A stretch of 64,000 bases of DNA from Smittia aterrima (GCA_033063855.1 CP093829.1:2614243-2678242); one strand, 5' to 3'; shown: positions 23,924 through 34,441, counted from the stretch's first letter. The notes: generated by a model from the sequence alone, not told the origin. A program made the numbers and translations.

Positions 23924-23999
23924 TTATAATATAGGTATCATATGTCCGTCTAGCCAAGGGATCCATAGATCGATACGGTGGCGACAGTTCTAAGCAAAG
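23924..23999 (+). repeat. 60-75-bp module at the calpain block entry, unit 1
   Basis: TATAATATAGGTATCATATG, then TCCGTCTAGCCAAGGGATCC, then GGTGGCGACAGTTCTAAGC. Recurs at 27261, 41480 and 54033, always at a junction between unrelated sequences. Nature unknown; TGGCGAC resembles the start of some retroelement primer-binding sites, so an LTR-end remnant is possible. Confidence 0.55.
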
Positions 24000-24158
24000 A
24001 TTAAATATTTCAATGCAAATTGTTTTTAAAGAATTGTATGGAAGCTCAGAAGCCTAGGATCATAACGTTCCTTTTGCTAATTACAGATCAAAGATAAGCG
24101 GGGTAACGATAAATGCAAATATCATTTATTATATTATATATTATATATATTCAGGGAA

Positions 24159-24341
24159 ATGAACCGATTGACGACCATAAAGAAGACATTGATTTACGCA
24201 AAAAAGGCAAATAAAAACGTGTTCTGGTTGCCCCTGCTAGAAAAGGCATACGCGAAGGTTTTCGGAGGCTACCAAAATATTCATGGAGGATACTTTTCAA
24301 ACGCTGTCAAATGTCGACTTGGAAAAGCAGAAATCCATTAA
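24159..24341 (+). pseudogene. Calpain fragment (middle of protease domain), unit 1
   Basis: Encodes NRLTTIKKTLIYAKKANKNV and FWLPLLEKAYAKVFGGYQ, corresponding to the calpain stretch D-R-L-P-T ... FW-x-x-LLEKAYAK-x-x-GSYE between the catalytic Cys and His. The DRLPT motif is altered to NRLTT and the frame ends soon after FGGYQNIHGGYF. It has no catalytic residue and is a remnant. Confidence 0.7.
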
Positions 24342-24500
24342 ATTCCCACTCAAGAAACTCTCGAAAGAGCAATCGAACGAAAATATTTTCCCAATTTAAG
24401 TAATCAGTCTGCTGACGTCGAAATGGTTGATGGAAATGGAATATCAATAAGTTAAATGATAAAACAAAACCTGCAGCAAAATCTAAAATTTATTTTAAGT

Positions 24501-25085
24501 AATTAGAATGTTGTTCCAAACGACTCGTTGCAAGTATTTTGGAACAACGTTTACCTAGAAAAATATTATGAAAATATAATATATAATATTTTAAGAGAAA
24601 GTGACGGAATCACCTTGACTTCTTCCATTTATGTACTCTATCAAGTAATCGACTGGATGCATGTTCGATGACTAAAGGAATTCAGCAAAAAATCAGCACG
24701 CGCTCGTCAATAATTTAAAGATGCGTAGTTTCGTGGATCGTGGCAGAAATTCATTCTAGGTCGCACTTCATTCTATTTTTGTTTTCAACGTTCGAGTGAA
24801 ACTTGATAAGAAAATTTAGAATAGATTGAATTCCCATCAACTCTGAGAACATTCCAACTCGACTTGTTGATTATTTTGACCAAAGTTAACGAAAATATTT
24901 TTGCAATTCGAATCGCATCTTTATCACTTTCAACGGAGTAAAGAATTGGAATTTCATTCTACCGTCGTATGACCTCTTAGCGTAATTTGATAAACTTGCG
25001 GAACACTTGAATACGAAGCCCTTTTAAATCAAAAGCAATCAAACCGCAGGAAATCTTTTTGGATATTTTCGCTGTCGTTGCCGTT
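24501..25085 (-). pseudogene. Scattered minus-strand calpain scraps and AT palindromes, unit 1
   Basis: 24501-24550 is a reversed scrap around the LHPKYLQQVVWNN coding region. 25048-25085 is the reversed start of the first calpain exon (VNGNDSENIQKDFL). Each is joined to AAATATTATGAAAATATAAT-type palindromic AT DNA. The stretch 24600-25020 between them shows nothing I can identify. Confidence 0.5.
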
Positions 25086-25203
25086 TACCTAGAAAAATAT
25101 TATGAAAATATAATATATTATATTTTCATAATATTATATAATATATAACATAATAATGTTATGTTTCTTATCATTGTGAGCGATTTGATTCCATGTATCA
25201 TTT

Positions 25204-26470
25204 TCATCTGACCATGCTCCATTCGACGTCTCCCCAAGGATTTCTTAAACGTAGCAACAGAATTTTTTCTAAAGCCTCATCTTGTCCGTGAGTGTCGATG
25301 ACCACTTCTGGTTCAAGATGTGGTTCATTTGCTTTGCCCACGTTCCCTGAAACTCCAGCGATTTCTGAAAAAATAAAACATTTTTAGAATTATATAGTAC
25401 AATAATACAATAGTACTATAGTACAATAGTACAACTTACCCTTTGGATCTTTGTTAGACTTCTTCTTTGGTTTTGAAGCTACTTGAATCTTCTTGTTAGT
25501 AGTCTTCTTCTTCTTCTTTCCAAAGAGCTCTTGTTGTCGCTTTGTTTTCGATGGTTTTCCAGCCATAAGTCTTTTCCAATCCTCTTTTGTTTTGTTTCGC
25601 TTTTCTGAAATCGTAAAAAATTTAATAACAACTTATAGTACAAACAACTAATAGTACTATAGTACAAAACTATAGGACAACTTACGTGTCGGATCCTGAA
25701 TCGACGATCTTGGAGTTTGCTGATTTTGAGCTAGAGCACTAGTTGGTCTTTCAGGTCGTCTTGGAGATGGAGTAGCCGTTCGTCTTAGAGCACTAGCTGG
25801 TCTAAGAGGTGGTCTTGGAGATGGAGTAGGCGATGGTCCTCCATTTCCTGGTGAAGTTCTCAAAATTGCAACCCACGTTTGTGTGATTGTGTAGGAATAG
25901 CCTCGGATTAAATTTTCACGTGTAACATCTTCTCTTTTTTGTGGAATATCATCAATTGAACAACTTATGATTGATGTGCTAAACCGTTTTTCAATCAATT
26001 CGCTTTGTTCTTCAAATAAAAGCAAGATGATCTTCTTTCGGTGAAGCATTTGACAGCTTTTGAAAAATGTCCACCATCAGTCTTTTGGTAGCTTCCGAAA
26101 ACCTTCGCGTATGCCTTTTCTAGCAGGGGCAATCAGAACACGCATAATTTGTGCTGTAGCTGTTGTTGTTCCAAACGACTTGTTGTAAGTATCTTGGATG
26201 CAGAGTCAGACCTGCGACTGCTGCAAGCATGAAGCAATCTCCCACACCGCCTTGTTTGATGTCAGATCGTTTACATTCATTGACAAAAAATTGTGGATTG
26301 TCGCAGAAATCTCGCGGGCGAAGCCATTCGACAAGAAGATTTCGATTTTCTTCAAGTAGTAATTCCCTACTAGGAAGGAAATCTTGATCGAAGAATAAAG
26401 TACCTGCGTTGCGCTCTCTTTGATGTAGCCACAGGAAATCTTTTTGGATATTTTCGCTGTCGTTGCCGTT
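25204..26470 (-). pseudogene. Calpain protease pseudogene with a spliceable proline/lysine-rich insert
   Basis: Reading leftward from about 26470, it holds the calpain Cys region (IKQGGVGDCFMLAAVAGLTL), then VVWNNNSYSTNYA, FxLPLLEKAYAKVFGSYQK, then ENLIRGYSYTITQTWVAILR and LLLRLRNPWGDVEW. Catalytic Cys and Asn are present, but the His of the usual G-H-x-Y motif is Tyr (RGYSY). Between AILRTS and LEKI it has a roughly 110-residue insert: a PSPTPSPRPPLRPASAL-type segment, then a lysine-rich exon (25604-25440, 165 nt), then 25364 onward. They are joined across two introns of 82 and 75 bp, both phase 1 with GTAAGTTGT donors and CAG acceptors, and the frame stays open. Disabling lesions: TGG to TGA in FWLP, a 16-nt deletion near 25995, and a 5-nt deletion in the VEWTGAW region leading to TGA at 25204. 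Confidence 0.75.
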
Positions 26471-26850
26471 TACTTAGAAAAATATTATGAAAATATAATA
26501 TATAATATATTACTAATATATATTTTTCTAGGTAAACGGCAACGACAGCGAAAATATCCAAAAAGATTTCCTGCGGCTACATCAAAGAGAGCGCAACGCA
26601 GGTACTTTATTCTTCGATCAAGATTTCGTTCCTAGTAGGGAATTACTATTTGAAGAAAATCGAAATCTTTTTGTCAAATGGCTTCGCCCGCATGAGTTCT
26701 GCAACAATCCACAATTCTTTGTCAACGAATTTAAACGATCTGACATCAAACAAGGCGGTGTGGGAGATTGCTTCATGCTTGCAGCAGTCGCAGGTCTGAC
26801 TTTGCATCCAAAATACTTCCGTCTTAACTCATTCAAATGGAGATGGTAAG
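26163..26850. repeat. Fold-back inverted repeat of the calpain first exon
   Basis: The minus-strand copy (about 26163-26472) and the plus-strand copy (26532-26845) of the same exon face away from each other across about 55 bp of palindromic AT sequence. The arms are about 310 bp and differ at perhaps one base in fifteen. This is typical of a hairpin-mediated inverted duplication. Confidence 0.8.
26532..26845 (+). pseudogene. Calpain first protease exon, plus copy 1, unit 1
   Basis: Preceded by TTTTTCTAG (acceptor) and followed by GTAAGTTTT (donor). It encodes about 104 residues: VNGNDSENIQKDFLRLHQRE, TLFFDQDFVPSRELLFEENR, KWLRPHEFCNNPQFFVNEFK, then RSDIKQGGVGDCFMLAAVAG. This is the N-terminal part of the calpain CysPC domain with the catalytic Cys; GDCF replaces the usual GDCW. 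The exon is intact by itself but sits in a rearranged context without a full downstream domain. Confidence 0.75.
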
Positions 26851-26944
26851 TTTTATTTTTATTTATCGACTTTTGTTTTGAAAAGAAAATTATTCTGCGG
26901 GGTAACGATAAATGCATATATCATATATTATATTATATTATATA

Positions 26945-27250
26945 TTATATATATTCTGGGTAATGGACCGATTGCCGACCATAAACAAGACATTGATTTA
27001 CGCAAAAAAGGCAAATAAAAACGTGTTCTGGTTGCCCCTGCTAGAAAAGGCATACGCGAAGGTTTTTGGAAGCTACCAAAAGATTGATGGTGGACATTTT
27101 TCAAAAGCTGTCAAATGCTTCACTGAAAGAACATCATGCTTTTATTTGAAGAACAAAGCGAATCCAAATTTATTCGACTTGATTCCAAACTTGACAACGA
27201 AATCAATAAACCTAGAAGCTCCAATCTACTTCTTTCTTTCTTATTCGAAG
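26945..27250 (+). pseudogene. Calpain middle exon, plus copy 1, unit 1 (truncated)
   Basis: MDRLPTINKTLIYAKKANKN and FWLPLLEKAYAKVFGSYQKI are intact. After KANPNLFDLI the calpain match ends in unrelated sequence (PNLTTKSINLEAPIYFF), so the His/Asn part is lost. The 60-bp module begins right after. An AT-rich intron of about 100 bp separates it from the preceding exon. Confidence 0.7.
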
Positions 27251-27260
27251 CGTTCGGTTC

Positions 27261-27320
27261 TATATAATATAGGTTTCATATGTCCGTCTAGCCAAGGGAT
27301 CCATAGAATGACACTGTGGC
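27261..27320 (+). repeat. 60-bp module, second copy in unit 1
   Basis: Same core as at 23924, with different sequence on both sides: calpain-derived DNA to the left, LTR-like DNA to the right. Confidence 0.55.
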
Positions 27321-28380
27321 GTAATTGCCTGGCGTAAATGCCTATGTGAGCGACGTGACCAGTCGTGGTGAGCGCACCTAAGTAATTTTGACATGGTCAG
27401 TTGTTCACTGCTGATGTGAGTCAGAGTGTTTGGTATTGTTCACTGCTGATGTGAATCAGAGTGTTTAGTGACATGTTGTCAGTTAGCGCAAGTGCATGAC
27501 GAGAGTTTGTGAGCTAAGCTTGATGATGGATGTAGTTGTCTTTTAGTAAGCCCATCCATTAAACATTATTCACGGTGTCGCGCTCACAAGATACCTTGTT
27601 AGAGCGGTTCTCCGAGAGTCTGTTAAATTAGTGGGTCTTTTCACGTGCGTCATTGCAGATCTTTTACAATCCTTAATTAAGCAGGAATCGTGGAGGTTCA
27701 CCCTCAAACACCAGAACCATGTCTGATGTTGAGGAACTCAATGATTTTAGCAGTAAATCACAAGTGTTGACTTGTGTTTCACCTTAAGATATTATAAGAT
27801 TTTAACCTCGTTTAGGGATTTTTTGCAAACTAAGTTAGTTGTCTATTAGTAAGCCCATCAATTAATCATTATTCACGGTGTCGCGCTCACAAGATACCTT
27901 GTTAGAGCGGTTCACCGAGAATCTGTCAAAATAGTGGGACTTTTCACGTGCGTCATTGCAGATCTTTTACAATCCTTAATTAAGCAGGAACCATGGAGGT
28001 TCACCCTCAACGCCAGAACCATGTCTGGTGTACACCAGAACCATGTCTGATGTTGAGGAACTCAATGATTTTAGCAGTAAATCACAAGTGTTGGCTTGTG
28101 TTTCACCTTAAGATATTATAAGATTTTAACCTCGTTTAGGGATTTTTGCAAACTGAGTTTAATCGCTGAATACGGCGCTAATTGGAGTGAACTCCACTAC
28201 GCACGGCCTCCCTTCCGCCTTGGGCGCCGTTTAAAGTCACTGTTTCGATTTGATCCGAGCTTTAATTAATAAAATTAAATTCTAAGCACTTAAGCGCGTC
28301 GTTCACGAGATACCTCGTCAGAACGCCCAGTTTTGAACCGAGCTTTGCGCAAGCTCTAAATTTTGAGGGGAAGCTGATAA
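27321..28380 (+). mobile_element. LTR-retrotransposon-like remnant, only in unit 1
   Basis: Starts near TGTGAGCGACGTGACCAGTC and has a tandem pair of TGTTCACTGCTGATGTGA repeats. It then carries two direct copies (about 27530-27835 and 27836-28160) of a roughly 305-bp stretch with ATTATTCACGGTGTCGCGCT and GTTAGAGCGGTTC. The end segment (28160-28380) has a related motif, GTCGTTCACGAGATACCTCG. No protease, RT or integrase frame is present; a short ATG frame (MSDVEELNDFSSKSQ) follows the first copy. LTR/leader DNA of a retroelement is the best guess. Confidence 0.4.
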
Positions 28381-28447
28381 TTCCAAGAGTTAAAACGTTA
28401 AATGTAAATTTATATTATATATTATATTTTCATAATATTTTTTCTAG

Positions 28448-28761
28448 GTAAACGGCAACGACAGCGAAAATATCCAAAAAGATTTTCTGCGGCTACATCA
28501 AAGAGAGCGCAACGCAGGTACTTTATTCTTCGATCAAGATTTCATTCCTAGTAGTGAATTACTATTTGAAGAAAATCGAAATCTTCTTGTCAAATGGCTT
28601 CGCCCGCATGAGTTCTGCAACAATCCACAATTCTTTGTCAACGAATTTAAACGATCTGACATCAAACAAGGCGGTGTGGGAGATTGCTTCATGCTTGCAG
28701 CAGTCGCAGTTCTGACTTTGCATCCAAAATACTTCCGTCTTAACTCATTCAAATGGAGATG
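28448..28761 (+). pseudogene. Calpain first protease exon, plus copy 2, unit 1
   Basis: Same exon as 26532-26845, with acceptor TTTTTTCTAG and donor GTAAGTTTT. It reads QGGVGDCFMLAAVAVLTLHP, so the catalytic Cys is kept and Gly is replaced by Val after AAVA. It follows an ATATTATATTTTCATAATAT palindrome. Confidence 0.75.
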
Positions 28762-28864
28762 GTAAGTTTTATTTTTATTTATCGACTTTTGTTTCGAAAA
28801 GAAAATTATTCTGCGGGGTAACGATAAATGCATATATCATTTATTATATTATATTATATATTAT

Positions 28865-29437
28865 ATATATTCTGGGTAATGGACCGATTGCCGACCATAA
28901 ACAAGACATTGATTTACGCAAAAAAAGGCAAATAAAAACGTGTTCTGGTTGCCCCTGCTAGAAAAGGCATACGCGAAGGTTTTTGGAAGCTACCAAAAGA
29001 TTGATGGTGGACATTTTTCAAAAGCTGTCAAATGCTTCACTGAAAGAAGATCATCATGCTTTTATTTGAAGAACAAAGCGAATCCAAATTTATTCGACTT
29101 GATTGAAAAGCGGTTTAGCACATCAATCATAAGTTGTTCAATTGATTATATTCCACAGAAAAGAGAAGATGTTACACGTGAAAATTTAATCCGAGGCCAT
29201 TCCTACACAGTCACACAAACGTGGGTTGCAACTTTAAGAACTTCAGGAAAAAATTCATTGGCTACGTTTAAGAAATCCGGGGAGACGTCGAATGGACTGG
29301 AGCAAGGTCAGATGAAAATAATACATGGAATCAAATCGCTCGCAATGATAAGAAAAATTTTGATGTTTCATTACAACTATACCAATTATCCGCAAATATC
29401 CAAACTATCCATAAATTTTATATATTATATATTATAA
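28865..29437 (+). pseudogene. Calpain second half, plus copy 2, unit 1 (frameshifted)
   Basis: FWLPLLEKAYAKVFGSYQKI through ENLIRGHSYTVTQTWVATLR is in frame and keeps the catalytic His (GHSY). Indels around 29250-29275 (AAATCCGGGG against AAATCCTTGGGG in other units) then shift the frame, so the Asn motif RNPWG is not translated. The start region also has an extra A in a homopolymer (GCAAAAAAAGGC). The segment ends in a long TA-rich run. Confidence 0.75.
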
Positions 29438-29562
29438 TATTTAATATAGGATATATTATATTATATATTATATAATATATTTTATTATTTTATATAACAT
29501 ATGATATATTATATAATACTGTCTGGCCGTCAGCAAAAAGTTATGGCAATTTATGGCAGAAA

Positions 29563-29750
29563 ACCAATGGCTAAATCGAACGGTAGCGAAACCGAGCACC
29601 ATTTCGTGCTCAACTTCTTCAAGCATCATTCTTTATTGAGATCACTTTGGCTCGATCCTAGCAGACTCTGATGAAGAAATTTTGAAGAATTATCAGATGA
29701 GAATGATGATTTTCCCATGGAAACCTTGTTGACTCTTTTTATTGGAAATT
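29563..29750 (+). repeat. 190-bp direct repeat right of the calpain block, unit 1
   Basis: Second copy of 23641-23834, with scattered substitutions. It is preceded by a TA-rich stretch and TGTCTGGCCGTCAGCAAAAA, which occurs at this border in all units. Confidence 0.85.
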
Positions 29751-31892
29751 AAACTTTCGATGACATCAGCAAAATTGAGTTTAATTGATTTCAATTAAAA
29801 TCCTCGAAGAACATTTGATTATCAGTTTAGGCTAATTGAATAAAGTTTATGAGAATTAATCGAGTGATAATGACTTAAGAGAAATTCCCTCGAGCGTCAA
29901 CCGCAACTTAAATGATCTGGAACATCAAGAGTGTCAAAATCTCGTCGCTCGTCTTGCCACCCGGAAAATGATAAATTAAGTTTCATCAGAATTTTTAAAT
30001 GCGACGATGTATGTTCCTAGAATGGCGTTTCCTACAGGAGTTGATCTCTTTCAACTTCCAAGCGTAATTTACGACCACACACGTTCACACTCTTTAATAG
30101 TTGAGGCGAAGATTTCTTAAATGCACGACAGCTACTTTTGCTTGAAGCATTTAAAATGTTTTATTTGTTTGCTGTGCAGACGGTGACGATTCCTAAATTA
30201 TGCTGAACTAATCGACGACTTTGAAGAGAAGCCTAGAAGCCGTTCTTGAGTTTTACTCGAGAGAAGTCGAAATTAGAAATTTTCCTCAAAAAGTTTTCAA
30301 ATTTATTTGAAACGTGATTTCAATGATTCTCACGTTCTCTAAAAATCAATTTCGAAAACATTTTTTATCGAGAGAAAGGAGAATTCGATTCGCCGAAGTT
30401 CCTCATCTCAAGATCGATGCTTGTGAGCAACGTGCTTCGTTCGATTTGACTTCACATCAGCAGCAAAGTCGTGGACCTCCAATAAACTCAATTCATAATC
30501 TCATAACTCTTTCAATAACGAATCAGCATGATTACAGCTTCCTGTCATCGTTCTTCGCTCAAGATTCACGCAGCCCAAACCACATCACAGCGGGAAACTT
30601 TTTCTTGTGCTGCCGGCATTGGACGTCTTGGCCGTATGTGGTCGCTTTACACAACCAGACAACAATATCTCTCGATCGAATTATTTCACAAGTGAGGTAG
30701 CCAAAAGTCTACGAAATAATTAAATTCTTGATTTGAATTTCTGAGGAAATGATGAAAGAACTTAATTTAAGAGAGAAAGCAAAGAGCTTCATCGTTAAGC
30801 AAAGAGCTCATTTGTTCAACAGCAACAAAAGATTCAACATTTTAAATTACATTTTGTTTTTTACTCGTTGACTTCTTTCTTCTTGCGGATTGAGAATCTC
30901 AATTCCGGGTTTTAATGATTTGTTTTGTCAGTAAAGTTCTTTGACCATTGCTTCGCCGTCTTGCGGTTAAAAAGTCTGAACTTGAAATTCTTTTAAATAC
31001 TCTCAAGTCACCAGATCACCAAAAGTGAAAGAAGCTGTTGTTGGAATGTTAATTAACATAAAAAGAAAACTTCTTCCCCAAGTTTCGATTTCAAATATTC
31101 ATTGACGGCGGTAGCTCAGAAAGAAGAAGACGAAGAAGCGAGGAATGTATCCAATCAACGATGACAATTTAGAAAAAAATATGTCGGCATATTGAAGCTG
31201 TCCGAAAGCTTCGATTTAATCAATGAAATTCCAATCTCCGATCTATCCAATCTCCAATCGATAATGAAAACAGAAAACTCATTGAGGAATAGTTTGGAAA
31301 GCTCTTAGGACGATACAACACGCTGACGATTAATTTAGTTTTCATTTCATTCTCAAGGCTTCCGATCTATTAAAAGAAGAAAAAAGTTCTCGACGAATGG
31401 AATGAAGAATGAAAAGCAAAAATTTCTTTATTGTTGAGACCTCGATTGAAAAAATGTACAAAAATATTTATAAACTTGCTTTATGAAGCTTCCTTCATTT
31501 CTTCTCTTTCGTTTCATTCAGACAACATCGAAAACAATCGAGAAATTCGACAACCGAAAAAAATCATATCAACTCGATGAATGGAGGAAAGAAAAAATTC
31601 CTCCACGGCTAATTTCAAATCAGCTACTGTTTTGTCTGATACAGCAACTCACAATCGTGCAAGTATAATAGATCGACAGTTAATAAAGTAGTTTTCTTGT
31701 GCCCTCGGCTCTTTCTTTCCGTGCGAACACAAATTCACAACTCTTGGAATTACAAGAAAGCTCACGACTAACTTCAGTCTTGGAGATGATGAAGAAGATT
31801 TTTCAAGAAGCTGAAGAAAAAAAAAAGAAATTTCATTGACGAATTTATAAAAAAAAATTTTTTAACTTCATCCAACTACCACAACTAATTTT
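29751..31892. other. Conserved non-coding part of unit 1 right of the calpain block (equivalents 43175-45300 and 56087-58204)
   Basis: About 2.1 kb at high identity in the three units. Apart from the 55-codon frame at 30528, I see no coding signal. Homopolymer and small indel differences are common, as in neutral DNA. Confidence 0.45.
30528..30695 (+). other. 55-codon open frame, unit 1 (coding status uncertain)
   Basis: Starts MITASCHRSSLKIHAAQTTS and ends GIGRLGRMWSLYTTRQQYLS-IELFHK-stop. The C-terminal part has a protein-like composition and is identical in the three units. The start region is shifted by a 4-nt loss in unit 3 (near 56888), which argues against a conserved protein starting at this ATG. 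It could be a terminal exon. Confidence 0.2.
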
Positions 31893-31985
31893 GAGTTTAA
31901 CCGGGAATCGAACCCAGGCTGTTTCTAAGAAACTCAAACCTCCAATGTTTACTTAAAATATTCTGTTTATCTTTATTTTAAACTC
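31893..31985 (-). ncRNA. Class II tRNA-like element (Leu-like), unit 1
   Basis: 93 nt on the minus strand. The ends GAGTTTAA and TTAAACTC pair over 8 bp like an acceptor stem. The T-arm is CCTGGGTTCGATTCCCGG. A hairpin GTTTC-TTA-GAAAC sits at the long variable-arm position, and TTTTAAGT...ATTGGAGG resembles the anticodon arm of a tRNA-Leu(UAA). The D-arm is lost (AAATAAAGATAAACAG). A T-run follows (31861-31850). Probably a degenerate tRNA-Leu or a Pol III RNA derived from it. Confidence 0.5.
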
Positions 31986-32101
31986 TTGCAGTTTACGGTA
32001 ATGATTCATGAATAGCAACAAAAAAAGATATTGAAGAGATTCAATTAAACCTTTGTTAAAAACAACAAACAAAAAAAACTATCAATATAACGAAAACAAT
32101 G

Positions 32102-32208
32102 AGAATTTTATGGGATTCGAACCCAGGGCGTTTCAAACACAAGAACGCAGAACCTCTAACTACTTGTAAAACTTTCTGTTTATTCTTCTACTGAAGTTTG
32201 GCAATTCT
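32102..32208 (-). ncRNA. Second class II tRNA-like element, unit 1
   Basis: Ends AGAATT/AATTCT pair as an acceptor-like stem. The T-arm is CCTGGGTTCGAATCCCA. A variable-arm-like hairpin is formed by GCGTT and AACGC around a loop. An A8 stretch on the plus strand near 32075 gives a T-run downstream. The D-arm is poor. Confidence 0.45.
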
Positions 32209-34441
32209 TGGTAATAAAGAAAAGTTCATAATTAATCTTCAAAATGTTTATTTATTCAATTCTAAGTTCTTATGGCTTAGTCACCTGTTTACAAGTAACC
32301 GCAAGTTTACTTTAAACAAATTTATTTTCGTGTAAGTGAAACAATCAACAAATGAAGCAATGAGCTGTCGGCGACTTTTTACAAGCTCTCGTTTGATGTG
32401 GTGCCGACGAAAGTTTATGAGCTACATTCGCAAACGGACGATGACGACAGAAAGCCGCAAGTTCGCAATCAACTCGAACACAATTAATCCTCAGACATGA
32501 TAGTGACGTTAAACGAAATGAAAGTCGGTAAAATTAATTTTCTTCCTCCACAGAAGCTGCTGAAACTCGATCTTCTTCTATCTCTCCCTTCTGTGATCGC
32601 ACCGAAAGTCAAAAGAAGAAAAAAATTGTTATTCGATCTCGGCCCTCGTCACTGATGGAAAGAGAACGAAATCAAAAAGTTGCTTTGTCATTAGTTTCTA
32701 ATTATTTAGTGAAAAAAATATCATCGACAGTTAGGCAAGAAAAAATACAAAAATGTTCAGATGGGAAGTTTAATTTGAACGTGATCAGTTTCGACGAGTT
32801 TTAATTTATTGAACGAAACTTGAAAACTGTTTCCAGTTTCATTTACACTTCAACTTATCTGACTTGAGCAATAAAAGTTCCATCGTTGAGCGACCAATGA
32901 TTTCTCTCACTGTTTGGTTTGACGATTTCACAGAACATTTCGCATTTTACGGTTGCAGTAACTCACATGCTTAGTTCTATTTAAAACTGAATTCTAAGTG
33001 AACAGGATCGATGAAGGTTTGACTTCTCTATTGCAGGCATTCTCCTTCGTCCCGTCCATGGCAGCAACAACGAGAACGAGAAGAAAGTCAAAGTCATAAA
33101 GCTCAATCATAAAAATGATTACGAATGATTTGTCCTTGCCTCGTTTTCATGGATCAGTGATTTATTGTTTTATGGCGTTGAAGGCTGAAGATTTGCATTC
33201 TAAGTCGAAGTTTATTTTTCTAGCGACCGAAGAGTGTAAGCAAATGTCTCTTTAAGGATTCTTCAGCCAATTGGAGAAGAATTAGCTCCTGCTGAGAAGA
33301 AGGTCACAACATTATTGGATTTTGCTTTTCCTCTCTGCTTTTCACGAAAAACTACTCAAACAAATATTTCGTTCCGAATAATTGAAACGAATGAGATTCT
33401 TCACGTTGAGTTGTTGGTAACGACAAAATATCTTTGTGTCCATTCCTGACAAATATTTTCACAATATTGAGCCTTTATTATGTGATAATTGCTAAACTAG
33501 AAGCGATGAGAGATTCTGCGAAGAATTCAAGGAAAGATCGCCGCTTGAGTTGACAAGGCAGGAGTCGCAATGTCGGTGAAACGACGATTAAGCTGTGAAA
33601 TCAATTTTCTTCCATGGAAGCAGTTTCTGAGGGTTCCTTTCGAGCATTGAAACAAGTTGCAGAAGGAACTTCAAGGTTGAAAGCTACTCGATCATGCTGA
33701 TTTAAGATTTCTTACTTTTTCAATAAACAAATCGTTGATTCTGAGTCGTAAAAGTTTTGCAAATGATTTCTCATCAATGCGTCGTTGAAATAAGTAAATA
33801 AAATCAACTCAAACAAGACCGCAAGTCAGATCATAAACAAAGATGATTCCCCTTTTTCTTTAAAGCATAAAACCATCATTGAGGTGAGCAAGTCTTCAAA
33901 ATAATAATTTTTATTAATTTATTTATTCACACCCCGCAATAAAAGTCGACACGAAAGTCAACCTGAGCACAAGAGAATTGCTGAACCTTCGTTGGAGTGA
34001 AGGAAAGAATCGTTTTGCCTTTGAAATTCGTTTGTCTCGCTTTAACCAACGCGTTCGTTCCATGCAAGTTGTTGTTGAAAATGGGCGTTTCAACTTACTG
34101 TTCAGGTCTCTACTTTGACTCTGACGATTCAGTTTAGGAGTTCGAGTCGACAGAGGCACAAAAAATATTTATGAGTTTCTCGTTACAACTTTAATTTAGT
34201 TTTTCGAGTGCCTTCATCGTGGTCGGACGTAAAAAAAGTAATTTTCTGGCTTCTTCTTCTTCTTTGCGGTGGATTCATTGAAGTTGGCTGAGTGAACGAG
34301 AAATCGAAAGAAAAAAATATTTAAAGTGAAAAGAATTTTAAGAAACTTTTTGAATAAAAAGAAAACTAAAAGTGAAAAAAGTTATTCGAGGACATTTAAG
34401 GAATTGCATAAAAATATTTTATGTTTGCGTAAATGATAAAT
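32209..34441. other. Upstream region of the first paired-domain gene (equivalents 45655-47898 and 58564-60801)
   Basis: About 2.2 kb, nearly identical in the three units, leading to the start codon. It should contain promoter and 5' UTR. I cannot place a TATA box or TSS with confidence. It includes the ATG-less open frame at 33918-34118. Confidence 0.5.
33918..34118 (+). other. ATG-less open frame upstream of the paired-domain gene, unit 1
   Basis: 66 codons between TAA and TGA, with a strikingly protein-like reading: KVDTKVNLSTRELLNLRWSE, then AFEIRLSRFNQRVRSMQVVV, then ENGRFNLLFRSLL. The only difference between units 1 and 2/3 that I see in it is a silent TTT/TTC. There is no ATG near its start. 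It could be an upstream exon or a conserved leader segment, or simply chance. Confidence 0.25.
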
